NCBI GenBank assembly: GCA_965263225.1
Contig: CBDHHG010000017.1
Location: forward strand, 87,668-151,667
Direction of reading: 5' to 3'
DNA length: 64,000 bases
DNA from: DT-111 sp965263225
GTDB taxonomy: Bacteria; Bacteroidota; Bacteroidia; Chitinophagales; Saprospiraceae
Positions 17,473-27,032 of the stretch are shown here, piece after piece. A model generated the notes under the pieces. The model was given only the letters and a program-made list of their open reading frames with translations. It made no database searches and was not told the origin of the DNA. The position numbers and the translations under genes are program-made. Numbering within the stretch: the stretch's first letter is position 1; the number at the start of each line of letters is the position of its first letter.

Positions 17473-18990
17473 ATGATGCGTTTCCGATCGAATTGGTTTC
17501 CACTTCTTGCTCTTCTAATTTTTGTTGCTGCTTGCCAGAGCGAACACGAGGACAAAACAGATGCACTCAAGTATATACCAGACGAGATTAATAACCTGAT
17601 GATCATAGATGTGCCCGACCTAATGGCGAAGGCTGATTATGATGCTTTGATTGAACTGCCTGCTTATAAGCGGTTTATATTACAAGCTGCCCAAGAAAAA
17701 CCAACCGTTGCTGCCATCTTAGAAGATCCACGTGAATCTGGCCTAGATGTTGATCAACACTTCTACTTCGCGATGCAAAGGGATCTTTTTAGCCAAAGAG
17801 CCAAAGATGCCAAAGGATATTTAGCTTTTGTAGCGGCTATTGCTGATCAAGAGGCGCTAGAGCAGAATATAGCGGCCTTAGATATCCCATTTGTCCCGGC
17901 CTCCGGAAATTTTGGTTATTCGAAGTCCGAAGACGTACACATTGTGTGGAATGACGAGGTAGTCATCATTGGGGCTGGTCCGCATGAGTCTGCCTGGAAG
18001 AGAGACATTGAAGCATTTCTGAATACTACCCCTAAAAACAGCATTGCCAAGAATCGAAACCTGCAAAAAAGCCTAGAAAAGGAATTTGATATTGCCAATT
18101 GGAGCCGTATTGACGCTTTATTGAAGATAAACGAAGATGATCTTTTTACAACATTGCTAGGCATTGACCGAGATGATCTTACCGATAACTACGTCAATTC
18201 CTATGTACACTTTAGAAAGGGAGAAATTGAGGGAGAGAGTTATTTTGATCTAAAGCGCGGCCTGACCAATGATCTACAGTTGTTGTTCAAGGATGAGGTA
18301 AAGACAAAATTTGGAAAGTTTCTTCCTGGTGAGAACCTAATGGGAATGATGGCAGCTGCCATTGATTTAAAAGGGATCAATCAACTGTTGATTGAGAAGC
18401 ACGTAAAGGGAGCGGGAATGCAAAAGTTAGAAGAGTTTGGCTTGTCTTTCGAAGACTTTGTTAGAGCTTTCTCCGGTGAGATAGCTGTAGCCTTGTATGC
18501 GACTCCATCAGATGCTGCTGCACCACTCCTGGTCCTACCTATTGAAAAGAAAAAACGATTTGAAGTTGTACTCAATTTTGCTTTGGATAAAGGCATCTTG
18601 GTGGATCTAGGCAACAGTCGTTATGCCCTGGCAGCCAACGCCTATGATGATGCAATGCTACAACGAGTGGGGGATATGTTGTATGTGAGTAGTAGTAAGT
18701 ACCTATTGGATCAGGTAGCGAATGGTAGATATGATCGAGGTGGGCAAAACATTGAAAATATGGCTAACCTAATGCCTGGCAACATCTTTTCAGCCTATAC
18801 CAGTGCAAATGGAATACAGTTGGGCGAGCGGTCTTTCGAAGAGGTACCCTTTCAGGAAGTTAAAATGATTGCTAATCGCAAGAAGGTGGCATTCATTATG
18901 AAAATGAAAGATGGAAATACCAATGCTCTTCGGCAGTTCTTTCATGAGATGAATGAGTTATACCTCAGAAAGGGGGGAGATAAGGATTAG
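17473..18990 (+). CDS. DUF4836-like lipoprotein
   Basis: A 505-residue lipoprotein: a short basic N-terminus, a hydrophobic stretch and a lipobox FVAAC with Cys21. The mature part begins with a Pro/Asp-rich segment KYIPDEINNLMIIDVPDLM. That matches the Bacteroidota DUF4836-type proteins, in which an early strand carries an I(P)xDxxxVxxIDxxxL pattern. No catalytic motif is seen. It is probably an outer-membrane or periplasmic lipoprotein of unknown role. It is followed by a hairpin terminator at 19023-19062, so it appears to be its own transcript. Confidence 0.75.
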   Translation: MMRFRSNWFPLLALLIFVAACQSEHEDKTDALKYIPDEINNLMIIDVPDLMAKADYDALIELPAYKRFILQAAQEKPTVAAILEDPRESGLDVDQHFYFAMQRDLFSQRAKDAKGYLAFVAAIADQEALEQNIAALDIPFVPASGNFGYSKSEDVHIVWNDEVVIIGAGPHESAWKRDIEAFLNTTPKNSIAKNRNLQKSLEKEFDIANWSRIDALLKINEDDLFTTLLGIDRDDLTDNYVNSYVHFRKGEIEGESYFDLKRGLTNDLQLLFKDEVKTKFGKFLPGENLMGMMAAAIDLKGINQLLIEKHVKGAGMQKLEEFGLSFEDFVRAFSGEIAVALYATPSDAAAPLLVLPIEKKKRFEVVLNFALDKGILVDLGNSRYALAANAYDDAMLQRVGDMLYVSSSKYLLDQVANGRYDRGGQNIENMANLMPGNIFSAYTSANGIQLGERSFEEVPFQEVKMIANRKKVAFIMKMKDGNTNALRQFFHEMNELYLRKGGDKD

Positions 18991-19022
18991 AAATCTTTTC
19001 AAAAATATCCTAATTTATCTGT

Positions 19023-19062
19023 AGCTAGTTCAGGTCTCCTGTGGGCCTCGACTAGCTTTTTT
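19023..19062 (+). terminator. Rho-independent terminator after the DUF4836-like gene
   Basis: A perfect 7-bp outer stem, AGCTAGT with ACTAGCT, encloses a 21-nt loop that can pair further, and runs into six consecutive T. It sits 32 nt after the stop at 18990. Confidence 0.6.
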
Positions 19063-19135
19063 ATTATAGGTTTCGTCACAATTTCGTGATACAATTGTGA
19101 ATCTTGCCCAGTAACTTTGAAGACAAAAAATACTT

Positions 19136-20197
19136 ATGCTGAATTTCAAATGGACGATCCTGCTGTTCATTATTAATAGCTTTTCGCCAAGCGGTGAGCC
19201 GGAAGCAAAGATTTTGCCGATCAACTCGGAGAAGGATAATCCCATAGAACTAGGTAAGGTAAAATGGGAAAGGAAGCTGGATAAAGGGATTAAAATGGCA
19301 CAAGCCGCTGAAAAACCGATTTTTCTGCTCTTTCAGGAGGTTCCAGGTTGCGCAACTTGTCGATCCTATGGCCACCATGTGCTATCGCATCCCCTGATCG
19401 TCGAAGCGATAGAAGATCTTTTTACGCCCGTAGCCATCTACAATAATAAAGGAGGGGAAGATGCTAAGGTTTTGGCCTATTTCAGAGAACCTTCCTGGAA
19501 TAACCCGGTCGTGCGGATCATTGATACTGATAAAAAGGATATCGTAGAACGGATCAGTGGTAATTATACACCGCTGGGTGTCGTACAATCCATGATCATT
19601 GCGCTAAAAAGATCAGGGAAAACGGTCCCTAATTACTTGCAATTATTAGAGCAAGAACTATTCGCACAACAACAGGGAACCGAAACTGCTACGCTATCTA
19701 TGTATTGTTTTTGGACAGGCGAGAAGAAGCTCGGTGCACTAGAGGGAGTGGTAGAAACGCAGCCTGGATTTATGAATGGAAGGGAGGTGGTTCAAGTGGC
19801 CTATGATCCATCTCTCCTTAGCTACGAACATTTGGTCGGAGAGGCTCAAAAGGTACAATGCGCCAGTCAGGTTTTCGTGGATGATCATGCACAAAAAGAA
19901 AAGGCAACTGCTGTAGTTGGTAAATCGAAGGTGCAATCCTCAGGAAAATTCCGCATGGATAGCGAACCTAAATACTATATGTCAAAAACAATTTACAAAT
20001 ATTTGCCAATGACAGCCATTCAAGCTACCAAAGCCAATAGCCTAATTGGACAGGGCAAAGCACCTGATGAAGTTCTATCCCCGCGGCAGATTGCCCTGAT
20101 GAAATACATCCGACAAAACTTAGATCAAAAGTGGCCGGAAGCCATCGGCCAAGACCTGACGACGGCCTGGAATAAGGTGGATCAAGTCAAATCCTAG
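19136..20197 (+). CDS. Thioredoxin-like protein (VPGUxxT type) fused to an MsrA-like domain
   Basis: A 353-residue exported protein. The first domain is thioredoxin-like with FQEVPGCATCRSYG at residues 66-79 (Cys72, Cys75). The VPG-Cys context is that of the VPGUxxT thioredoxin-like (seleno)protein family, in which U is Sec or Cys; here it is Cys. Residues 186-250 resemble methionine sulfoxide reductase A: SMYCFWTGEKKLGALEGVV carries Cys191 in the position of the GCFW nucleophile, followed by VVQVAYDPSLLSYEHL. An N-terminal hydrophobic stretch suggests export. The MsrA-like part lacks the usual Gly before Cys and is short, so activity is uncertain. Confidence 0.8.
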   Translation: MLNFKWTILLFIINSFSPSGEPEAKILPINSEKDNPIELGKVKWERKLDKGIKMAQAAEKPIFLLFQEVPGCATCRSYGHHVLSHPLIVEAIEDLFTPVAIYNNKGGEDAKVLAYFREPSWNNPVVRIIDTDKKDIVERISGNYTPLGVVQSMIIALKRSGKTVPNYLQLLEQELFAQQQGTETATLSMYCFWTGEKKLGALEGVVETQPGFMNGREVVQVAYDPSLLSYEHLVGEAQKVQCASQVFVDDHAQKEKATAVVGKSKVQSSGKFRMDSEPKYYMSKTIYKYLPMTAIQATKANSLIGQGKAPDEVLSPRQIALMKYIRQNLDQKWPEAIGQDLTTAWNKVDQVKS

Positions 20198-20256
20198 GTT
20201 TGGCAAATTTGCAGTGGATTGGCAAGAATTGAGTTTTCTTTCCACCGTGAAAAGTG

Positions 20257-20299
20257 ATCGCCCTACCATTCTGTTTACAGAATCGTAGGGCGATTTTGA
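20257..20299 (+). terminator. Strong Rho-independent terminator
   Basis: The 10-bp arm ATCGCCCTAC pairs with GTAGGGCGAT. After one C/C mismatch, a further 6 bp (ATTCTG with CAGAAT) closes on a TTTA loop, followed by TTTTG. It lies 59 nt after the thioredoxin-like gene and isolates it from the sugar-porter operon. Confidence 0.8.
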
Positions 20300-20406
20300 T
20301 GAAAGGAGTAAGGCGAATTTCAAAAGTTTTACTTTCTTTATAAGCGTTAGGAAAACGACTCCTAGGATGTCTGATCCTAGACCTTTAACAAAACGAACCA
20401 ACGCTC

Positions 20407-21732
20407 ATGAAAAGTAATCTTGTCTACTGGTCCATTACCGTCGCTATTGCTGGATTCTTGTTTGGGTTTGATACCGTGGTGATCTCTGGAGCTAACCAGC
20501 CGATCAAAGCCCTATGGAATACGACTCCATTGTTTCATGGCTTCTTCATTATGTCTATGGCATTATGGGGCACGGTCATCGGAGCCTTGTTTGCTGGTAT
20601 ACCGAGTCAACGACTAGGACGGAAGAACACCTTGATCTGGATTGGATTGTTGTTCTTCGTGTCAGCGGTTGGTTCTGCGGTTGCCTGGGATCCCTATAGT
20701 TTCTCGGTTTTCCGTTTTATCGGAGGGCTCGGCGTAGGAGCTTCCTCTGTAGCAGCGCCGGTTTACATTTCTGAAATCTCCACGGAGAAGAACCGCGGAC
20801 AATTAGTGGCGCTGTACCAATTTAATATTGTGCTCGGTATTTTTGTAGCCTTTTTTTCCAATTACCTACTGAAGGGGTTTGATGGGGGAAATGATTGGCG
20901 TTGGATGCTAGGAGTGGAGGCTATTCCAGCCCTGATTTATACTTTAATGGTATTGGGTGTGCCGAAAAGTCCACGATGGCTATTATTGACTAAAGGTGAT
21001 GAAGAAGGCGCTAAGGAAATTCTATCTAGGATTGGTATTGCGGACGTTGTTGCAGAAATAGAAGCGATTAAGAATTCCGTAAAGTCTGCCGTAAGGGAGA
21101 ACATCTTCGTACGCAAGTATAGGACCCCCGTCATTTTAGCTTTTCTACTAGCCTTTTTTAATCAATTGTCGGGGATCAATTTTGTCTTGTACTACGCACC
21201 GGAGATTCTAGAAAAAGCGGGCTTGGCCTCCAAGGAATCATTACAAAATTCAATTGCCATTGGTGGCATAAATCTCGTATTTACCTTGATTGGGATGTAC
21301 CTGATAGATCGGATGGGCAGAAAGCAATTGATGTTGATTGGGTCACTCGGTTATATCGTCAGTTTGGCCATGGTGTCTTATGCCTATTATAGCGGAGCAA
21401 GTTCCGCCTTCCTGATGACCTTCCTGCTAGCTTTTATCGCATCGCATGCTATCGGACAAGGGGCGGTCATCTGGGTGTTTATTTCGGAAATATTTCCCAC
21501 GACGGTCAGGGCTTTCGGACAGGCCTGGGGATCGGGCATTCACTGGATTTTCGCGGCTTTGATCACGCTGTTGGGGCCGGTAGTGATTGAGGTATTTGCT
21601 GATAATCCTTGGCCAATCTTTGCCATATTTAGTGGAATGATGGTTTTGCAGTTGCTGTTTGTATTGTTTATGATGCCAGAAACCAAAGGAGTGCCTCTGG
21701 AAGAACTAGAAAGAAGATTAATCAAAGAATAA
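20407..21732 (+). CDS. MFS sugar porter (fructose/sucrose-type uptake)
   Basis: A 441-residue, twelve-helix major facilitator of the sugar porter family. Signatures: GFLFGFDTVVISGA in helix 1, GRKNT after helix 2, the central PKSPRWLL, the NQLSGINFVLYYAPEI segment in helix 7, DRMGRKQL, and the C-terminal MPETKGVPLEELE. It is a proton symporter or facilitator for a hexose or disaccharide. It lies only 2 nt before a GH32 fructan hydrolase, so fructose or sucrose released by that enzyme is the likely substrate. Confidence 0.93.
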   Translation: MKSNLVYWSITVAIAGFLFGFDTVVISGANQPIKALWNTTPLFHGFFIMSMALWGTVIGALFAGIPSQRLGRKNTLIWIGLLFFVSAVGSAVAWDPYSFSVFRFIGGLGVGASSVAAPVYISEISTEKNRGQLVALYQFNIVLGIFVAFFSNYLLKGFDGGNDWRWMLGVEAIPALIYTLMVLGVPKSPRWLLLTKGDEEGAKEILSRIGIADVVAEIEAIKNSVKSAVRENIFVRKYRTPVILAFLLAFFNQLSGINFVLYYAPEILEKAGLASKESLQNSIAIGGINLVFTLIGMYLIDRMGRKQLMLIGSLGYIVSLAMVSYAYYSGASSAFLMTFLLAFIASHAIGQGAVIWVFISEIFPTTVRAFGQAWGSGIHWIFAALITLLGPVVIEVFADNPWPIFAIFSGMMVLQLLFVLFMMPETKGVPLEELERRLIKE

Positions 21733-21734
21733 GC

Positions 21735-23351
21735 ATGCACTTGCGATTAATTGGCATTGTTTTTTGTGCTATTTTGGCGTTCTTTTGTATGCAATGCCAA
21801 GATATGTCTAATGAAACCGAAACCATTGTTGCACCTGAACTGTATCAGGAGCAGCACCGACCTCAATTCCATTTTTCGCCCAAAGAAAAATGGATGAATG
21901 ACCCCAATGGGATGGTCTTTTTTGAAGGAGAATATCATTTATTCTACCAATATTATCCAGATAGTACTATCTGGGGCCCGATGCACTGGGGACATGCCAT
22001 CAGTAAGGACTTAGTACATTGGGAACACCTACCCATTGCGCTCTACCCTGATTCTTTGGGGTATATTTTTTCGGGGAGCGCTGTTGTTGACTGGAACAAT
22101 ACCAGTGGCTTTGGCAGCAAAGATGCTCCGCCACTAATAGCAATTTTTACTTACCATGACATTGAGGGAGAAAGGGCGAATACTACTACCTTTCAATCCC
22201 AAGCAATAGCCTACAGCACCGACAAAGGTCGTACCTGGATCAAGTATGCGGCAAATCCAGTGGTACCTAATCCAGGCATTCGAGATTTTCGGGATCCCAA
22301 GGTCATTTGGGATGCTGACTCAGAGCAATGGGTGATGGTTTTTGCGGCGCAGGATCGAGTAAAGATTTATGGTTCCAGAAACCTAAAAGAATGGCAACAC
22401 TTAAGCGACTTTGGGGCCGAATATGGGGATCATGGTGGTGTTTGGGAATGTCCAGATCTTTTTCCGCTCTATCTGGAGGAAGAAGATAAAACCTATTGGG
22501 TACTTTTACTAAGCATTAATCCTGGTGGGCCAAATGGTGGCTCGGCTACTCAATATTTCATTGGAGATTTTGATGGGAAACAGTTCATTCTGGATGATCG
22601 TTTTGAAACCTCCGTGGAAAAAACAGCTGTAGGAAAGGAACAAGCAGTTTGGTTGGACTACGGGAGAGATAATTATGCCGGGGTGACCTGGTCCGATATT
22701 CCAGAAGCGGATGGCCGCCGAATTTTTATCGGCTGGATGAGTAACTGGGATTATGCTAATGTAGTGCCAACGGAGAGATGGCGCAGTGCCATGACACTTC
22801 CTCGCACCTTAGCACTAGTTAGTTCTGCTGCCGGACCGAGGCTACGGCAGGAATTTGTCGGGGAACTCAATGGCCTGGCAGTGGACCAACAGAAACGAAC
22901 CCGTCAAACAGTTGAGGATACGATAAATCTTATCCAGCAGATGCCCGGAGAATCAGTACTGGCCCGATTACAGTTGCGGGTCGACTCTATCTCTGCGGGA
23001 ATCACGAGCTTTGGCATTATGTTGGCCAACTCAGAAAAGGAATATTTCTTAATGGGGTACAATGTGGCCAAACAGTACTTCTTTAGTGATCGGAGGACCG
23101 CAGGAAAACATAGCTTTTCTGATAAATTTGCCGAAGGGGTTCATACCGCTCCCTTCCAATTCGATGGAGAGACAATGGATATGGATATTATCATTGACCG
23201 ATCCTCCATTGAACTCCTGTCTGCTAATGGAAGGGTGGCTTTGACGGACTTAGTATTTCCCAGCAGGGATTTCCATCAGGTTGTATTCTTTACCGATGAT
23301 GGATCGGTAGAGGTAACCGCTACGGTTACCAACTTGCGGTCGATATGGTAG
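21735..23351 (+). CDS. Glycoside hydrolase family 32 lipoprotein (fructan/sucrose hydrolase)
   Basis: A 538-residue GH32 enzyme with an N-terminal lipoprotein-type signal (Cys21 after a hydrophobic stretch, FCMQC). All three acidic catalytic residues are present: the nucleophile Asp56 in WMNDPNGM, the transition-state stabiliser Asp187 in FRDPKV, and the acid/base Glu238 in WECPD. A beta-sandwich domain follows (about 385-538). It cleaves terminal fructosyl residues of levan, inulin or sucrose, probably on the cell surface or in the periplasm, feeding the co-transcribed porter. Confidence 0.95.
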   Translation: MHLRLIGIVFCAILAFFCMQCQDMSNETETIVAPELYQEQHRPQFHFSPKEKWMNDPNGMVFFEGEYHLFYQYYPDSTIWGPMHWGHAISKDLVHWEHLPIALYPDSLGYIFSGSAVVDWNNTSGFGSKDAPPLIAIFTYHDIEGERANTTTFQSQAIAYSTDKGRTWIKYAANPVVPNPGIRDFRDPKVIWDADSEQWVMVFAAQDRVKIYGSRNLKEWQHLSDFGAEYGDHGGVWECPDLFPLYLEEEDKTYWVLLLSINPGGPNGGSATQYFIGDFDGKQFILDDRFETSVEKTAVGKEQAVWLDYGRDNYAGVTWSDIPEADGRRIFIGWMSNWDYANVVPTERWRSAMTLPRTLALVSSAAGPRLRQEFVGELNGLAVDQQKRTRQTVEDTINLIQQMPGESVLARLQLRVDSISAGITSFGIMLANSEKEYFLMGYNVAKQYFFSDRRTAGKHSFSDKFAEGVHTAPFQFDGETMDMDIIIDRSSIELLSANGRVALTDLVFPSRDFHQVVFFTDDGSVEVTATVTNLRSIW

Positions 23352-23431
23352 TTCAAAAGATAGCCATGGGGCTAAAAGGCAAAATGAACGCAATTGTGCT
23401 AGGGAAAATCAAAACGGGCTTGCGATAATCG

Positions 23432-23779
23432 CTACCAAACGAGCTGTCCAATCTGACTGTTTAGTTTTTCTTCCTGTTCGGGAACATTGAACTTAAGGAC
23501 ATAAAGTAGTGGGCTATTGTACTTATCCAGCTCCGGAGCAAGATTAGCGAGTAAGGTCTCTCGATCTTGGGATTGGTAAACCTTTTCTCCCCATTTATCA
23601 TAGACTTCAATTTCAGCAAAAGCAGTACTCCGTTCTATTTTTTCCTCAATGGCGTCGAGGTCTGCCTTGTTCAGATCAATAACATCGGGAATTTCGAGTT
23701 GGATAGAGGGAGATTCGTTAGAACTATAAGTAATGACAAATAGGGATACGACGGTAAGGGAAAAGAGGAGGCTTTTCAT
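23432..23779 (-). CDS. Small exported protein with a CHU_C-like motif
   Basis: A 115-residue protein with a signal peptide (about 1-19). The body contains IEVYDKWGEKVYQSQ (about residues 57-71), which recalls the IFNRWGxxVYE core of type B (CHU_C) sorting domains of the type IX secretion system, but here it stands alone in a tiny protein. The rest is not recognised. It is followed by a 103-nt gap and then, upstream, by another exported protein gene in the same orientation. Confidence 0.6.
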   Translation of the reverse strand: MKSLLFSLTVVSLFVITYSSNESPSIQLEIPDVIDLNKADLDAIEEKIERSTAFAEIEVYDKWGEKVYQSQDRETLLANLAPELDKYNSPLLYVLKFNVPEQEEKLNSQIGQLVW

Positions 23780-23882
23780 GTTTGGGTGTTGTGTTTGATT
23801 TAAGTGCTATTGCTATTTGTTCTTCTAACGGAAGTGAACACCCATTTAGTGTAAAGTACCTGACAGAAAAAGGAGAATTATC

Positions 23883-24689
23883 CTAATACCAGAAATGTTC
23901 TATGAATTGATTTCGATCGAATGTGCCCTTCGGTAATTGTGGATGAATATTGACGTTTTTATAGCGTTCAGTTTGGACTAATTGGCCATCCACTAAGAAT
24001 TCCAACCAGTGCTCCATCCAATGTCCCTCGTACGTTTTGAACTCACTGTATCGGACTTCTAGTAGCTTACCACTATTGGTGCGACTAAATCGTCGGACAT
24101 TGTACCGACCTTCGGCATCCAACCAAATCTGTGGCACAGTTAGATCTCCTGCTTCGGCGCCGATAATGTAGGTGCGCCGATCTTCGTATTGGGTTTGAGT
24201 GAAAATATCGGTATTGATACCTACTTCTTGCAATTTGGCTAAAGTGCTTTTTGTAGGCTCAAAATACATGCTACCTTCCATGATCATGAATTGCTGTATC
24301 TGACGGGAAGAGTCGACCACCACTCCCTTTCGAAAGATATAGACACTATCATTTCGACTCAGGTTTATATTGTATCCTTCCACTGTCTTGGGGAGGTCGA
24401 TCCGGAAATAGCTAGGATACTGTACCGCTTCTTCCCAGATAGCAGGTTCTTGGGCTTTTCCTTCTCTGTAGCGAACAGTTTCCTGCGTAAAGGTATAAGC
24501 ACGGAGGACTTGATCTCGATAATTTTCTTTCCAAAATTGGATCAGTGCTTCGGTGGAAGTGGGCTGAAAGGCTTCTGTCCCTTTGGCTTGCTGATCTGTC
24601 CTCCCGGTACAACTTACTAAGCCCCAAAGGGTGGTTACCAAAGCGAGGGGTACAATAAGCGCCCGGATAGCTACTTTCTTATACTTCAT
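23883..24689 (-). CDS. Lipoprotein, possibly LolA/LolB-like
   Basis: A 268-residue lipoprotein with lipobox LVSC (Cys27). The mature part contains FTQETVRYREG and YPSYFRIDLPK, and ends with a beta-rich region including SEFKTYEGHWM. The pattern of a half-open beta-barrel with a TF-Q start resembles LolA/LolB-fold or outer-membrane lipoprotein-sorting relatives, but I cannot assign it firmly. No catalytic residues are seen. It may be co-transcribed with the small gene at 23432-23779. Confidence 0.65.
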   Translation of the reverse strand: MKYKKVAIRALIVPLALVTTLWGLVSCTGRTDQQAKGTEAFQPTSTEALIQFWKENYRDQVLRAYTFTQETVRYREGKAQEPAIWEEAVQYPSYFRIDLPKTVEGYNINLSRNDSVYIFRKGVVVDSSRQIQQFMIMEGSMYFEPTKSTLAKLQEVGINTDIFTQTQYEDRRTYIIGAEAGDLTVPQIWLDAEGRYNVRRFSRTNSGKLLEVRYSEFKTYEGHWMEHWLEFLVDGQLVQTERYKNVNIHPQLPKGTFDRNQFIEHFWY

Positions 24690-24809
24690 GATGTAGTCAG
24701 GTGAAAAGTGAGTTAGGTGAATTCGAAAGCTGGCATTTGCCAGGCGTACTTCAGCCCTTTAATTGGCCTGCTTTGACAAAGCAAAGCAGGAACAATATAG
24801 GTGATAGCA

Positions 24810-25604
24810 TCAATTTTTGGCTGCTTCCTCTTGAATAGCTAAGCCGATGACAACAGCGGTGAGGGCGAACGAACTCCAAAGCCAGATGCTGGTCTGCCCT
24901 TGAAACAAACATTGATACGTAGTAGCGCCTAAAACACCGCCAAGGATCGGACCCACCACTGGAATTGGTGCATAGGACCAATTGGATGAACCTTTTCCAC
25001 TAATGGGGAGTATGGCATGCGCAATTCTGGGCCCAAGATCACGCGCTGGATTGATGGCATAACCTGTGGTACCACCTAAGGAAATACCTATTGCAGCAAT
25101 CAAGGCTCCTACAACCAATGGATTCAAACCTTCGGTAAATTTGTTGGCACCAATGAACAAGAGTCCGGCGATCAAAATAAAGGTGCCAATCATTTCACTG
25201 AGCAGGTTGGCCCAACGCGAGGGGATGGACGGACCCGTCGAAAAGACCCCCAATTTTGTCCCAGGGTCTTCAGTAGCCCTCCAGTGGGGGAGATAATGCA
25301 GCCAAACGACAGCAGCACCGGCCATGGCTCCCAGCATCTGTGCCAAGATGTAAGACGGTACTTTGACCCATTCGAATTCGCCAACCACAGCCATGGCTAG
25401 TGTTACGGCCGGATTGATGTGCGCTCCGCTAATAGAACCTACAGCATAGACGGCTAGAGTTACCGCCAAAGCCCATCCCAGAGTAATGACAATCCAACCG
25501 GAGGCATTTGATCCGGTTTTCTTCAGCGCTACTCCTGCACATACGCCACCTCCCAAAATGATGAGTACCATCGTTCCAAAAAATTCAGCTAGAAAAGTTG
25601 ACAT
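24810..25604 (-). CDS. glpF: Glycerol uptake facilitator (aquaglyceroporin)
   Basis: A 264-residue MIP-family channel with six membrane helices and two NPA half-helices: HINPAVTLA with NPA at 64-66, and AINPARDLGPR with NPA at 185-187. The Asp following NPAR is the usual mark of glycerol facilitators rather than water-only channels. The length is normal. No glycerol kinase or dehydrogenase gene lies beside it. Confidence 0.93.
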   Translation of the reverse strand: MSTFLAEFFGTMVLIILGGGVCAGVALKKTGSNASGWIVITLGWALAVTLAVYAVGSISGAHINPAVTLAMAVVGEFEWVKVPSYILAQMLGAMAGAAVVWLHYLPHWRATEDPGTKLGVFSTGPSIPSRWANLLSEMIGTFILIAGLLFIGANKFTEGLNPLVVGALIAAIGISLGGTTGYAINPARDLGPRIAHAILPISGKGSSNWSYAPIPVVGPILGGVLGATTYQCLFQGQTSIWLWSSFALTAVVIGLAIQEEAAKN

Positions 25605-25876
25605 ACTGGTTTTTGCGTTTTGTTATGAAATTGCAGTAGACAATTTAAGCATAAGATTGGCAAATTGTATGTGTTTACTACTTCTTTCCTTTTGAGTGTC
25701 CGCAAGTCCCAAATTAATGTTGGAATTTTTAAACGAAAATTCCTTACATCTGGCAACCTCTTTGGCTTTACTGCTGTTTACTTTCTGTCGGTTAGAGCTC
25801 AATCACTTTTCGGATCATGAGCCTACTTCTCACCACAAGATCATAGAGTCTCTTTTTTCAATCACAAATATTTAGC

Positions 25877-26923
25877 ATGTACTATCAGTTATTTGGCAAT
25901 AGTGGTCTCAGAGTATCTCCTTTATGTCTGGGTACGATGACCTTCGGTAAGGATTGGGGGTGGGGTTCGACAGCTGCGGAGAGCAAGGATATCTTTGACG
26001 CTTTCCTAGAGGCAGGAGGAAATTTCTTCGATACTGCGGATGTATATACGGAAGGGAGCAGTGAAGAAATTCTAGGAGACCTGATTCAAACAGATCGTGA
26101 CCATATTGTCTTAGCCACTAAATATACACTCTCCAACACCACGCATAACCCCAATAAGTCGGGGAATCATCGCAAAAACCTGATTCAGTCAGTGGAGGCG
26201 AGTTTAAGGCGCCTTAAGACGGATTACATCGATCTATTGTGGGTACATGCCTACGATTATTTAACCCCAATTGAAGAGATGATGCGGGCATTGGATGACC
26301 TCGTTAGGGCGGGTAAAATATTGTACACAGGCATCTCGGACGCACCAGCTTGGGTCGTTGCCCGGGCGAACACCATCGCCGAGTTCCGGGGATGGACACC
26401 ATTTATCGGTAATCAATTGGAATACAATCTAACGGAAAGAACACCAGAACGCGATCTACTGCCGATGTCTACTGCCCTCAATATTGGTGTGGTTGCCTGG
26501 TCTCCTTTGGCGGCGGGAATCTTAACGGGTAAATACTTACAGGAAAAAGGAAAGGGTAGTGGGGGAAGAATGGAAGGAACCACATCCTACCGTTTAAATG
26601 AAAAGAACGAAGCCATTGCCCAGGTGGTGGTAGATTTGGCGCAAGAACTGAATACCAGCCCTGCTCAACTCTCATTGGCTTGGCTACTCCATAAGGGGGT
26701 AATACCAATCATTGGTGCGCGCACCTTGGATCAATTACAAGACAATCTAGCTAGCCTGAATCTTGAACTAAATGATGCCAGTTTGCAGAAATTGGACGAA
26801 ATTAGTGCTATTCCCTTAGGGTTTCCGCATGATTTTGTACTCCGCGCTGGAGCTCAACGCATGATCTATGGGGACATGGTGACCAAGATCCGAGGCAATA
26901 AGAATCCGAATTTGAAGCGCTAA
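25877..26923 (+). CDS. Aldo/keto reductase
   Basis: A 348-residue NADPH-dependent aldo/keto reductase of the YajO/YdjG/IolS-like group. The catalytic tetrad is visible: Asp and Tyr in FFDTADVYTEG, Lys in LATKYTLS and His in LLWVHAYDY. The cofactor-binding IPIIGARTLDQLQDN segment is near residues 276-290. The substrate is unknown. It stands alone between the divergent glpF gene and the DUF2461 gene 109 nt downstream. Confidence 0.93.
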   Translation: MYYQLFGNSGLRVSPLCLGTMTFGKDWGWGSTAAESKDIFDAFLEAGGNFFDTADVYTEGSSEEILGDLIQTDRDHIVLATKYTLSNTTHNPNKSGNHRKNLIQSVEASLRRLKTDYIDLLWVHAYDYLTPIEEMMRALDDLVRAGKILYTGISDAPAWVVARANTIAEFRGWTPFIGNQLEYNLTERTPERDLLPMSTALNIGVVAWSPLAAGILTGKYLQEKGKGSGGRMEGTTSYRLNEKNEAIAQVVVDLAQELNTSPAQLSLAWLLHKGVIPIIGARTLDQLQDNLASLNLELNDASLQKLDEISAIPLGFPHDFVLRAGAQRMIYGDMVTKIRGNKNPNLKR

Positions 26924-27032
26924 CAATTGGGCGTTTTTGTTGTTTCTGGGGTAATGCTAAGTGATGCCATCATGCATCCATCAGAGGAATGCCCAAGAAG
27001 CTTTATTTTTGATCACAAACAAATACCAAACT

